64,000 nt of DNA from Hedera helix. Lineage: Eukaryota; Streptophyta; Magnoliopsida; Apiales; Araliaceae. Location: NCBI GenBank assembly GCA_947179155.2, contig OX359286.1, forward strand, positions 13,705,913 to 13,769,912, in the 5' to 3' direction. Shown here one piece after another: positions 1 to 10,830 of the stretch; position 1 is the first letter of the stretch; each line of letters starts with the position of its first letter. Under the pieces are notes generated by a model. That model was not told where the DNA came from, searched no databases, and worked only from the letters and a program-made list of their open reading frames with translations. A program made the translations under genes and the position numbers.

Positions 1-1312
1 GCTGGGGCTAGATTTGGCTGAGAGGTCACGGCCGGGGCCATGGATTCTAGGCTAAAAATCCGGTCGGGTCCACGAATAGGCAAAGTTTAGAAAAATGTTA
101 TTTTTGACCCAAAATAAAATGTTTTGATACTAAATGATAGAGATAAGTTATATAAATCCTAGATTGATAAAAATAGACTATGAAAAGGGTGTTGTGGTAT
201 AATGAGATCATGAATGGCATAATATAACATGCATAAAGCTAAGCCAAAGTATGTTTAAGGTTGTGAAAAGGTCGGAAGCAAGCTAGGATGTATTATTAAC
301 CTATATAAGGTGTAATACATCAAATGTGAAATGATTAGAGATGAATGGTCGTATAATTATGAGTTAAGTTTGTTAAGTTATATTAAGTTATGATCCTATA
401 ATGATGAATATAGATTGTATGTTTACAGATAGCGCTCGAAGTAGCAAACCAACAAAATGACGGATAACAATGCCAAGCAAGGCAACAAAGGTTAAGTAAA
501 TAAATGCAGACCAAACAAATGTTCAGACTATAAGGTGCTATTGTTCTATACGAACTGTGTAGTAGTAAAAGATTCGAAACGTGCCTTACGTGCAACTATG
601 TGATTTAACTATTAAGTGAACTACGTGGCATTCATGTATAACATGATAAAGTAGAGATGCATGGCGCATATTATAAATTGTAAGCATGAAAGGTGTTATC
701 TGAATTACTTGCTGAGCCTATGTGCTCACCTTTGCCATGAACTAACATTTCAGGTGAATTACGAGAAGACTGGAGGATTCCGGTGCAGCTAAGGTATAGA
801 CTATTGAATGCATGAAATATGCATGAACAAAGTTGTTATATGTGAAATGTGTATGTAAAGAGATGTTGTAAATCTATAGAGATAGAATTGTATGTATTGT
901 ATTATTTGATGAAGGGATGGAAAAGTTATATGGTTTGTAATCCATAATGATAATAGTGACTGTAAAGTGTTCCGAGAAATGTTGCAAAAAGGATAAGATA
1001 AATGTATATAAATAGGAATATGTATGATACAAAAATATGTATGCAGGTATATATGAACATGAGCAGGTACAGGAACAGGTATATGTAAATCAGGCCATTT
1101 ATGAATAGGTCATGGCAAAATTTTAATTACAGATTATGTAAATCATGAATATATTTATTTTTTTATAAAATGTAATAGAATAGGTCACAATTTATAAATG
1201 TTTGACCTAAGTTTAATGAAGGGTAAGTGAACGTTGCGATTCTGAGACATGTAAGGAAAATAATCGGATATGATTAAGGAAGGTGGGGATCTCAGGGGGT
1301 CACAGATAAAGT
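1..1312 (+). mobile_element. LARD-like LTR fragment, first tandem copy
   Basis: No protein-coding frame is visible. The stretch around 700-800, with a 'TGCTGAGCC...GTGCTCACC' core and 'TTTCAGGT', matches the reverse complement of 5610-5710 and 62680-62790, which lie in the LTRs of the large non-coding elements in this window. The copy therefore reads in the opposite orientation to those. It ends near 1312 in a GGGGTCACA-type LTR terminus and is followed directly by a second partial copy. The left edge is cut by the window. Family assignment is by internal comparison only. Confidence 0.6.
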
Positions 1313-2320
1313 TCGAAATAGCAACCCGATGCGAGGAAGGATAGAAAGAACGAACGAGAAGCATAAATGTTATGTATATATAAAGCGTATCAGGCAAGTT
1401 TTTCAGACTTAAGTGTACTAATTGTTCTACGTGAACTATGTGGTAGTTGAAATGTGCACTCTGTGCAACTATGTGTATTAATTGTTAAGTGGAATATGTG
1501 CCATTAAGCATAGCATGGTAGAGTAGAGAATGCATAACGTATAAATATAAATTGTAAGCATGAAATGTGTTATCTAGTTGACTTGCTGAGCCTATGTGCT
1601 CACTTTTGCCATGAACTAACATTTCAGGTAAAAGTACGAGAAGGCCGGAGGTTCCGGTGCGGCTAAAGGTAAAGATTGATGAAAGCATAGATAACTATGA
1701 AAGAAATTTATTATGTGTATCTATGTAATGTGGCTATTCAGATAGTTAAATGTAAACCTACAATGGTAATAAGAGTTATATGGTTTGTAAATTCATAGAG
1801 ATAAATGTGCATTTATGTATTATTCAAAGAAAGGTTGTAACGATGTAAGTTTAATGTAATGTTGTTGGTCGAGTTTTATATGTATTAAACTCGTATGTAT
1901 GGTACAGATGGATGTAAACAGGACTATGTATGGAACAGGCATAAGCAAGCAGGGTTATGTATGTATAGATTAATGATAAAAAATTATTTATAAGATATGA
2001 TGTGTAATATCATAATTATATATGATTATGATAATTGTAATAGACCAGGTCACAATTGATAAATAGTTGACCTAAGTTCTAATGAAGGGTAGGTGAACGT
2101 TACGATCTTGAGACAGGTAAGGAATGTAAAACAAATAAATAGGTTATGGACCGCATTATGGTCAAATTAATGATTTTTAAAGGTTAAAGGTTACATTTTA
2201 ACGCATGAAATTGTCGCTAAGATGATTGAGGATAATATAATTTGATTTTAAGATTAATGATTATGAAATCCAGATTTGAATTGATAGAATTAAGGGACGT
2301 AGAAATTTCAGTGCGTTAAA
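1313..2320 (+). mobile_element. LARD-like LTR fragment, second tandem copy
   Basis: This repeats the preceding fragment in the same orientation: 1561-1680 parallels 687-800, about 875 bases apart. It carries the same 'GAGCCTATGTGCTCAC' core, and further on a 'GACCTAAGTT...GTGAACGTT' block (2065-2105) that parallels 1200-1235. No ORF is credible. The right boundary near 2320 is approximate, because the sequence passes into the leader of a Sirevirus-type element. Confidence 0.55.
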
Positions 2321-2460
2321 TACACATCATTCAGTTAGGAACTTAATTTCATAATGGTGTTTTGCTTTCACCACCAAGCTCAGAACTAGTTTTACTACGT
2401 GTTATTGGATTAACTCAAGCAGTTAAGCATATTCATTGAGAAGGCAACTCTAATACCAAT
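2321..2460 (-). other. Leader and primer-binding site of a Sirevirus-type element
   Basis: The reverse complement of 2446-2460 reads TTGGTATTAGAGTTG, close to the TGGTATCAGAG primer-binding site complementary to initiator tRNA-Met. It lies immediately beside the LTR terminus at 2461. Internal sequence therefore extends to the left and is soon replaced by the LTR fragments at 1-2320. No ORF is visible. Confidence 0.5.
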
Positions 2461-2993
2461 TGTTATTTCCATATGACATAAAAAGATCTAGAATGAGGGT
2501 TATGTAGATTCTTTTATAAACTTTGACTTTTAAGATATTTACCAAATAATTCAACTATATAACTTATTTGTTATGCACAACAAAATATTAGTGTGTTTAT
2601 AAAACCTCTACAAAGATTGTTCAAGTTTGTAGCTCTGAGTTTAGTGTCAAGTATGGAAGTAAATCTCAATTTTTACTTTAATCAGTATTGCAAATATAAC
2701 AGTTTATCACAATCTATGGAAAGCAATAAATGACACAGAGATTTTAAGGAGGTTCAGAGCCTAAACTACTCATAATCCTCTCTTCCACTCTACTACGCAG
2801 TTTATCCACATAGGATAAGGTTCCATTGAACCATTTATAATCTCCCAACCGAGTAGACCTTCTTAGGATCAGGCGAGATCACTGTCTCGACCTTTCAACC
2901 TTCCCTTAGAGTTGACCTACTTAGGGTCTGTCGAGATCTCTGTCTTAACTTTTCAATCTCCCTCTAGAGTTGACCCACTTAGGATTAGGCGAG

Positions 2994-5900
2994 ATCCTCG
3001 AAATTGCTACATAGTTATCCCTTACTCATTTACTACACAAATATCTCTTTTTATTCCATTAATCATAACTAGGTTTTCAACTAACATTTACATTCTTTCA
3101 TTTCTCTACCCATCTTACTCATTTCTATCATTCATTCTAGAACATTGGAATATCTTCCAAGAGTCTTCAACAATTGTTCAATAATTATGAAGCAGTGTGA
3201 ATAAATAGGAATAAACTTTTCCTTTAAAAAACAAAACTTTTTTATCTTTTGCTGAGGGGTCACAAAGACCATAAACACGAGTTAACGACGCAACTACACC
3301 ACTCTTTTTCTTTCAGCACAACCACATCATTCTGATTTAACGATGCAATCACGCCAATCAGTACCAACAGATCTTTCCACTGTAAACCTGCAATTAGACT
3401 GTCTACAATCACACAGACTGTGAACATCTATTGCAAGCCTTCCAGAGGATCAATCTAGCATACTTTCTCATTAAGAATATTAACAATCACAATTCAGGAC
3501 TACAATATCCAAAAGGTCATAAGACCATATTCTTCCCTCTCAGGGTTGTTCGCCTCAAACTTTAAAAATATTTTTCTTCATCCATTTCTGAATTTAAAAC
3601 ATTTACTCATTTCTTTAGTAAAATGGTCTAGCCAAAATAAATGGCATAAACCCATATCATTAAACTGCTCATATATTGTAAACTTGAAACTTTTCAAAAA
3701 TTCAATTTTGCCATGACTTCATCACATTGCAACATGTAACGATGTACCAATGGTTCATATTCCCACATCCACACATTTGTTACTTTGCACTGAGAATTCA
3801 GTACTTGGCTCAAAATTTGAACCCATTTTCATAAATTAAAAAGAAAAATCTTTTAAAGACTTCATAATACCGCACTATCCCAGCAATACGTTGAGGATTC
3901 AGTCATTTAAGACTTCATAATATCGTACCGTCATAGAAGTACATTGAGAATTCTGTCATTTTATCATTTCACACTATATTCAACAGTGTGACAATAATTT
4001 CATAAATACATTTTGAAATTTTTAAATAACTTTTGTCTAGCCGAATCAATTGTCATAGACCCATAAATCACGGAGTTTTTAAAAATTATTGTTCGATACT
4101 TGAACAAATCATTTCTGATGCACCAAAGTGTGAGAATAAGCACATTTTTAAAACATCGATGATCTAGCGTAGCTAGAAGATTTAGATTGTCTACCCAATC
4201 CTAATCACCTTTCCTTTTCTTCCTTTACTCATTTAAACTTTTCTTACCAGTTCTATTTTTTTCCTATTTCCTTAACCTTAGCCAATCTATGAGAACTAAT
4301 ACTCTCACCCTGTGGCTCTCTTTTCTAACCCTCCATTGTTCATCAAACCTGCCATACATTATAGGATCAGGAACTTACCGCAATAATATGAGTTTATGAA
4401 CTTGTCCTATTAATATGTAGCTCAAGAACAAATCAAGAATTGTCCATACGCTTAAGGGTTCAAAAATATACCATACGATTATGAGTCACGAACTTATTAT
4501 AAAGGTGAGTTTTAAGAACTCGCAACTAACCTTAATCTTTCTCACTTCCTATGTATCAAGTATATATATAGAAGAAAATAATTACCTTCTCAACATACAT
4601 AACCGATACTGTGACGCTAGATCTCCACTGATTATCATTATAGGAAGTTAAGTGGTCGTGAAACCAAATACAAATTCCCTCCCATACAAAGAAGTGTACA
4701 ACTCAACCACTACCATGAGTCCTCAATGAAAAATCCCACATAACCCTAACATTTCCTTAACCTTTCCTTAGCCTGATATGAAGTTTATCTATTCATATCT
4801 TACAATTCATTACTCATCAAGAGTTCATTTATCTTTGATCACTTATGATCTTATAGCCCTTTACCACTTCTTAATTATGAATTCCCAAAATTCATTTCTT
4901 CCTTACTCAACTCCTCTAGAGTTCATTTCTTTACCATTTTCTTCTTTCCTACAAAAGTCATAGCCTATGGTACTCTTACCTAAGGACTATAACCTATCAG
5001 TTCTGATACTAAGTGTAGCGACCCTGAAACACCATCATTTTTTAATGGCGATCTCGTTCGTTAATACATACCTTTTACCTTTAAAATTATTCATTAAAAC
5101 ATAATACAGTTCATAAATCTGTTTATTTAACTTATATTCATTTTCTACCTCAGAATCATAACCTTCACATTCTATACATTAGAACTCAGGTCACACATAC
5201 ATAAATCGTGACCTAGTCTATTACATTTCAAAATCATATCTGTTATGATTTTCTTAACTTAACCTGTGAATACATTCATCATTCATAACTATACATTCAT
5301 ACACCTGCTTGTTTATATATGTTTCATACATACGAATTTATTACATATCAAACTCGACTTACCATAATTTAAGCGGATACGTTCATAGTATCTTATTACA
5401 AGTTCCTCTGAATAATACATGCATACATGGCTATCTCTATGGATTTACAAAACACACATCTCTGTATTAATGACAAAGTTAAATATTAAAACTAAGACGA
5501 TAATTTACTTATACATTTATAGGTTTACATTACTACTGACTTGCCACATTATACAAAGTAAACATTACATGTATCAAGTCCTTTATGCTTTTCTAAACAT
5601 TTATCATTCCTTACCCTTTAGCTTTACCGGAACCTCTAGCATTCTCATACTTTACCTGAAAATGTCAGTTTATAGTAAGAGTGAGTACAAAGGCTCAGCA
5701 AGTCTAACAGATAACACATTTCATGCTTGCAGTTCATATTCATGCATCATACATTCTCTACTTTACCATGCTGTGCATTTTCAAAAGATAAATGTCACAT
5801 ATTGCATTTAATAATCAAAACACACAGTTACACGAAGTGCACATTTCAAAACATTTAATATCATATAATTTGTCAAATAGTTCACATAAAACAATTATTA

Positions 5901-8900
5901 TATTTTAACAAGTTCTGATAAACTTGCCTGTTAATCATTATTAAACTTAACATTTACGTTCCTCGATCGTCTTTTCTATCCTTCATCGCATTGGTTTGTC
6001 AATCCGAACTCTATCTTTGTCCTCGTATACCTATATATCATTATAAGGTTATATCACATTTCGTATCTTCGTCAAACTTAAACCATAATCATTAAACCAT
6101 TAGTCTCTATTCATTACATTTTTTATGTATTACACCTTATATAGGTTAATAACGCATCATAACTCGTTACCGATCTTTAACACAAGTATTATTATGCTTT
6201 TACATAGCTTTTGGGTATTTTAAATTATACAGTTTCTTGTTTCATTATACTTTAATACCCTTTACATTAACCATTTTTTTTAATCTAGGGTTTACATAAT
6301 CTATCCCTATCATCCCATATCAAAACATGGCTTTTGAACATAAAAAAAAATTTCGTGAACAATAACTTCGCCCCGACGGCTACTGAATTCATTGGCCGCG
6401 AATTCCTCTCAGGTCACCTCGCCCCGATGAGATATTTAGTATAAAACATCTCACGTAGGCGTAGTTCCGCAGAATCTAAAATCTGATTTTTACACTACAT
6501 TTGCTAATTTTTAACTCCTTCATCTTACATCCAATTAAACTCAAATTTGGACCATAGCTAGGTCTTACTACCTAGTATTTAAAAAAAATACTACTTGACT
6601 CTTTTGGCTTCATAAACTTATTGAAGCATTAGCCCGTAAAAGAGCGTTTCAACTTGTTTTTACACTTGGAAATTTTTTTAACATTTTTCGTCAACTAGTA
6701 ATTTTTGTCCATTCACTTCTAACGTTCATTCTAACACTTGATTTAGCTTACATACATCATATAACACTTGTCTAGACCTTCCAAACAACTTAACTTTGCA
6801 TATGGCGGGATTTGTCCGCAAAAAATTATTTTAGGTCGAAACGATCGATTTCGATCGCTCGAATCGCATTTTCATTCCAAATTTCATCTGTTGACTACCA
6901 AATTAACGTAGACATATGTAAACCCATAAAATAAAATCATTTAACTTCATTTCACTATTAATCAAAATTGCCAAAAATCACCCTTAAGTTGAATTTTTAT
7001 CCATTTTACCAAACTTTTCATTTTCCAACACTTAGACTTTCTTTCTCATATACTCATTAAAGAGTCCATTTACCACTTTTTTAGACTTATATCACACATA
7101 TATGAATTGTTCAAAATTCATTTATCTTTAAAATATGCTTACATGAACATATAACTATTATAGCCAATTTTAGCCTTCAAATTCATACTTTCTATACTTT
7201 TAAGCATTTATCATGCTATCTTTCATGCAATTACACTTCATATACTTATGTTCAACCTTATAGCTCAAGGTTTCATCAAAATCTTCCAACTCTAGACACT
7301 TTTTCTTTCATAATTCATAACTTTAACTATACATACGTACTTAAACATACATAAATTTAAGTTTTAAGTCTGAAAAACTTTTAAACTTTCATGGATGATC
7401 AATCTTCTTACATAAAAAGTTTCACCGTGATGAGGAGGCCGTCAACTTTCCTTCTTACTCCATGACCATCCAAGCTCATGAAACTTCAAGCTTTATTTTC
7501 TTGCTTTAATTGTTTCCTCTCTTCTCTCTCCTAGGTTTTAATTTCCAACAAAGAAGAATGAAGAGTACTCTTGCTTTTTCCCACTTTTACGAGACTTAAC
7601 CTAAATTGGGTTAAGTTGAATCAACTATAATTACTCCCAACCAAGGGCATTTTGGTCATTTCACACAATTAGTCAAGAGCACTTTTGTCATTTCACCTCT
7701 TGGGACAGAACAGTCATTACTTAATTTGTCAAGGGTATTTTGGTCATTTTGCCCTTTAGGGCACAAAGGTCATTAAATAATTTGTTAAGGACATTTTGGT
7801 CAAAATCTAATTTGGCTAGATTTTTCATTTTCATGCAATTCCTATTTAAGGAAACCTTTATACTTTCCTTTCATTAATTCATTTCATGCTCATTTAAATT
7901 AATTTTTCTTTTAATCGACCGACTAAGTCATTCATTTTTCACTGTGCTACCTTCACACAGTCTCATTTATAGCTTAATTAGTCATTTAATCGTAAATTGA
8001 TTAAATAACATTTACATAACTAAAATTACGTTTTTAATTTCTTACGAACCTTCTCGATTCAACATTTAATAAATTTACATTCCTGTCACTTCAAATAGTC
8101 AAAATACTTACTTTTTCTATTAAACCACTTTCTCGAAAAGCGAATCCTGGCCGAATTACCAAAAATCCACCATTTTACCATTTAAGCTCCTAATAACCTT
8201 TTATGATTTTTACGTTCTTTCGTTCGTTTACTTAATACACATATGACAATTTGAATCATACATGCATGCTACATTCATTCTACTTATTTTTTAGAGTATT
8301 ACCTTCTGTATTTATACACAGTATAAATACTCAGTTCATTATAATCAATTAATATAGATTTATTAATCCAATTCAAACATTAAATTTCATAATTCTTATT
8401 ATTCAATTAATTCATAATATATAAATTAGGCTAAATCGTTTTATTATATCTGCACATTCTGATATATCTTGTCTTGCCATTCTCGTAACCTAGCCTCTCA
8501 AGGCCTATTCATTAAGCTAGTTATTAATATTCATAACTAAAGCTTAATTTACATATTCTTTTATCATTTTACTTTTCTCTAAATCTTAATTTTCCTTTTA
8601 TTCATTAGATTAAATATATATATTTAGCTATATACATACATTTATTATATCACACTCTGATACACTACAGTGTCTTACAATAATTTTTTTTTAACTACCT
8701 AATCATAGGTATTACAATCTATCTTTTGCCTTTAATCAATTCTATTTTCATTAAATCATAGTAAATTATATTATATATAATTTCAATATATATCCAGCCA
8801 CTAATGTACCTTAAATTAGTGATTGATCCTCATAACTTCTATAGAGCCTTTGCTACATCAAGAGTCTCTCTTTACAAATTAACCACATAGGTCATTCTTA

Positions 8901-9039
8901 GCACATTAATTAAATAATAATTTAAATTTACTCACTTTTCAATACTTTTTATCTTTCCAAACTAGGTTTTAACTTCTAACCTTCACTTAATTAACCAAGA
9001 TACTTATTTAGAAATCTTGTCAAAATTCGGGATGGCACA
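2994..9039 (-). mobile_element. LARD-like non-autonomous LTR element, copy A (3' LTR lost)
   Basis: An LTR of 4,026 bases (5014-9039; TGTAGCGACC at the low end, GGCACA at the high end) is preceded by a degenerate primer-binding site (5001-5013, reverse complement of a TTAGTATCAGA-type sequence). About 2 kb of internal sequence follows (2994-5013) with no credible ORF. The internal part matches 60070-61930 of copy B, including 'GCTGAGGGGTCACAAAGACC' at 3252 and 60340. The polypurine tract and second LTR are missing: the element stops at 2994 inside a Sirevirus-type LTR. A long LTR with a non-coding interior is the hallmark of large retrotransposon derivatives, which rely on proteins supplied by other elements. 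The LTR contains a conserved block around 6838-6860 with ACGATCGATTTCGATCG. Confidence 0.65.
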
Positions 9040-9764
9040 GTATCAAATGGTTCTCCTGAAATCGTAGAGTGGCCTTTTGATTCTTGGGATGCTTAAAGAG
9101 TTTGTAAACTATTTCTTCCTTTTATGTTCTCTCTCCATTGATTGATCAATTCCAGGTTTGGATAAGAAATCTATTTATAGATTCTTTTTTACTCATTACA
9201 GGTTCTGTAGCAATGCCTCCAAAGTCGTGTGTTAGACTACTATAGCCGTTCTAAATGTTAACTGTGTCAGGCTTCATTAAGTGTTGTGGTAGACTGTCTT
9301 TATAAAAAAATAGCTGTTGGAGATGTAACTTGATTAGACCTTTTTTTTTTTTTTTTCTGACAACACACTTCAAAAGATCTTTAGGGTGAATGTGTGTTGA
9401 GGAAGCTTTGAGTCCAATGGTAACTTCCCAGGTTGCACTCTACGATTTGAGGGTCAGGGATCGTAGATTCAAGCTTCAAATATTTCACTCGACTATCTTG
9501 ACCATCTTTACTTTTCTGGCTATCTGGAGTCATTTTATGATCAGACAGTTTGGAGTCGTTCTATAATTTTGTCTTGTCCTTCTATTTAACTCTACAAACT
9601 CCTAGTCTTTTGCTATCTACCCAATGACTTCGCTATTTGTTTAGTTTGCTCTATGATCTCAGAGTAAATAATACTCATCCCTTCAGATCCTTATCCAACC
9701 TTTGACTAATCTTTAATATGATGACTTGATTTGATCCCTTATTTTAATCTATCTCCAAACTTCT

Positions 9765-9965
9765 ATCTGAGCTCTTCTTTGCACTTCTGTCTAAACTCTT
9801 CGTTGTTCTTCTGTCTTAACTCTTCTTTTTGAATTCTTCTTTGTTTTTAAATATGAACTTTTTTTTTTTAATTCTTCTGTTTGGACTCTTCTGTCTGAAT
9901 TCTTCTCTGTTCTTTTGTCTGGACTCTTCTGTTTGAATTCTTTTTTGTTCTTCTGTCTGAACTCC
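9765..9965. repeat. Degenerate CTCTTCTTTG-type minisatellite
   Basis: Pyrimidine-rich repeats of a unit of about 24 bases built from 'GAACTCTTC', 'TTGTTCTTCTGTCT' and variants recur about eight times. They sit inside the right segment of the Sirevirus-type LTR. No function is evident. Confidence 0.6.
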
Positions 9966-10417
9966 ATTCTACTATTCTAGGATTGTAGAGTTAAGATTTA
10001 GGTATCTCACTCGACGATCCTGACTTACTCTATGAATTTTTTAGTTCTTTTCCTTCTACTCTATTCCTTTGTTGCTTTGTTCTGTAGATCTTCAGCCTAG
10101 TCTATTACATATTAGCTAACTCTAAACTTTTGGATCAATTAAACAAATTTGATCTTTAGGTCCTTAATAGATTGCAACATTTTTATTCACAAGGACTGTT
10201 TAGAGTTTGTCATTTAGATCGACCTAACAAATTTGATCCCTAACTAGTCTATCTTTGCACTTCATATCAATCTAACAGTTTTATGAACTTTACAAGATTA
10301 CTTGTTTTCAATTCTAATTAAGAATAAACATTAAACTTAATAGAATTATCTTTACAATAGTCATCATTAAATCAAGATAGGTTCAAACACGATATGCAGT
10401 AACACATCTGCCTAACA

Positions 10418-10610
10418 CTCACATTTTCATATCACTAAAGTCAGATCTGAGATCTTAATTCAATCTTAAAGGTTTTCAAAACACAATATTTCATTGTGCT
10501 TAACTGAATCAGATTAATTAATTATTAGGTAAATAATTTTAATCTGAATTTTTTGATAAGATTGATTCAACCCTCATTCTAGATCTCATTGTGTCATATA
10601 GGAATAACAT
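10418..10610 (+). mobile_element. Inverted terminal fragment of the Sirevirus-type LTR
   Basis: The reverse complement of this stretch aligns with 2461-2655: both share GTTATT-CC-ATATGACA, GATCTAGAATGAGGGTT and downstream blocks such as TATTTACC-AATAATT. It therefore represents the end of the same LTR type in plus orientation, lying flush against the start of the minus-orientation LTR at 10417. No primer-binding site follows it. Confidence 0.5.
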
Positions 10611-10752
10611 AATTAATTTTCTTTTAGATATAAAAAAAACCGTCTTGTCATATACCTCAACATTTAATTAGTTTAGATCAAAAATAGCCTAGTGATGATA
10701 AAGATATCTTTTTTCACTGGGTAAGATCACAAATTCGAGTTTACCTATTAAG

Positions 10753-10757
10753 GTTAT
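10753..10757. repeat. Candidate target-site duplication of element 1, left
   Basis: The five bases GTTAT directly before the LTR start (TGTAAGACCC) recur at 34788-34792 directly after the 3' LTR end. This supports the two distant LTRs belonging to one insertion. Confidence 0.6.
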
Positions 10758-10820
10758 TGTAAGACCCACAAAAATTAGTCCCACATCGCCTCTTTAGCAA
10801 AACTCAACTCTTTCCTTAGG

Positions 10821-10830
10821 CTATAAATAG
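10821..10830 (+). promoter_or_regulatory. TATA box in the 5' LTR of element 1
   Basis: CTATAAATAG lies only about 64 bases inside the LTR, after the 'AGTCCCACATCG' block. The equivalent sequence in the 3' LTR is at 23154-23163. If transcription starts about 30 bases downstream, U3 is about 95 bases and R-U5 about 1.7 kb. Confidence 0.6.

Larger units (their letters stand above)
2461..10417 (-). mobile_element. Sirevirus-type (Ty1/Copia) LTR split by a LARD-like insertion
   Basis: Two segments, 2461-2993 and 9040-10417, together make an LTR of about 1.9 kb in minus orientation. The low end (TGTTATTTCC) abuts a primer-binding-site-like sequence, and the high end reads TGTTAGG on the minus strand. 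The terminal region with 'GATCTAGAATGAGGGTT' and the later 'CACAGAGATTTTAAG' resemble 44635-44890, the terminal part of another LTR whose polypurine tract is visible. Three imperfect repeats of a roughly 55-base unit containing 'GAGTTGACC' and 'GGCGAGATC' lie at 2840-2993. No coding sequence remains. The Sirevirus name is an inference from LTR style and the related copy at 44618-46020. Confidence 0.5.

Noticed and set aside
5419..5811. 130-codon frame in LARD copy A
   Set aside because: It lies in the LTR, is not open in the matching part of copy B (only 60 codons there) and has no protein features.
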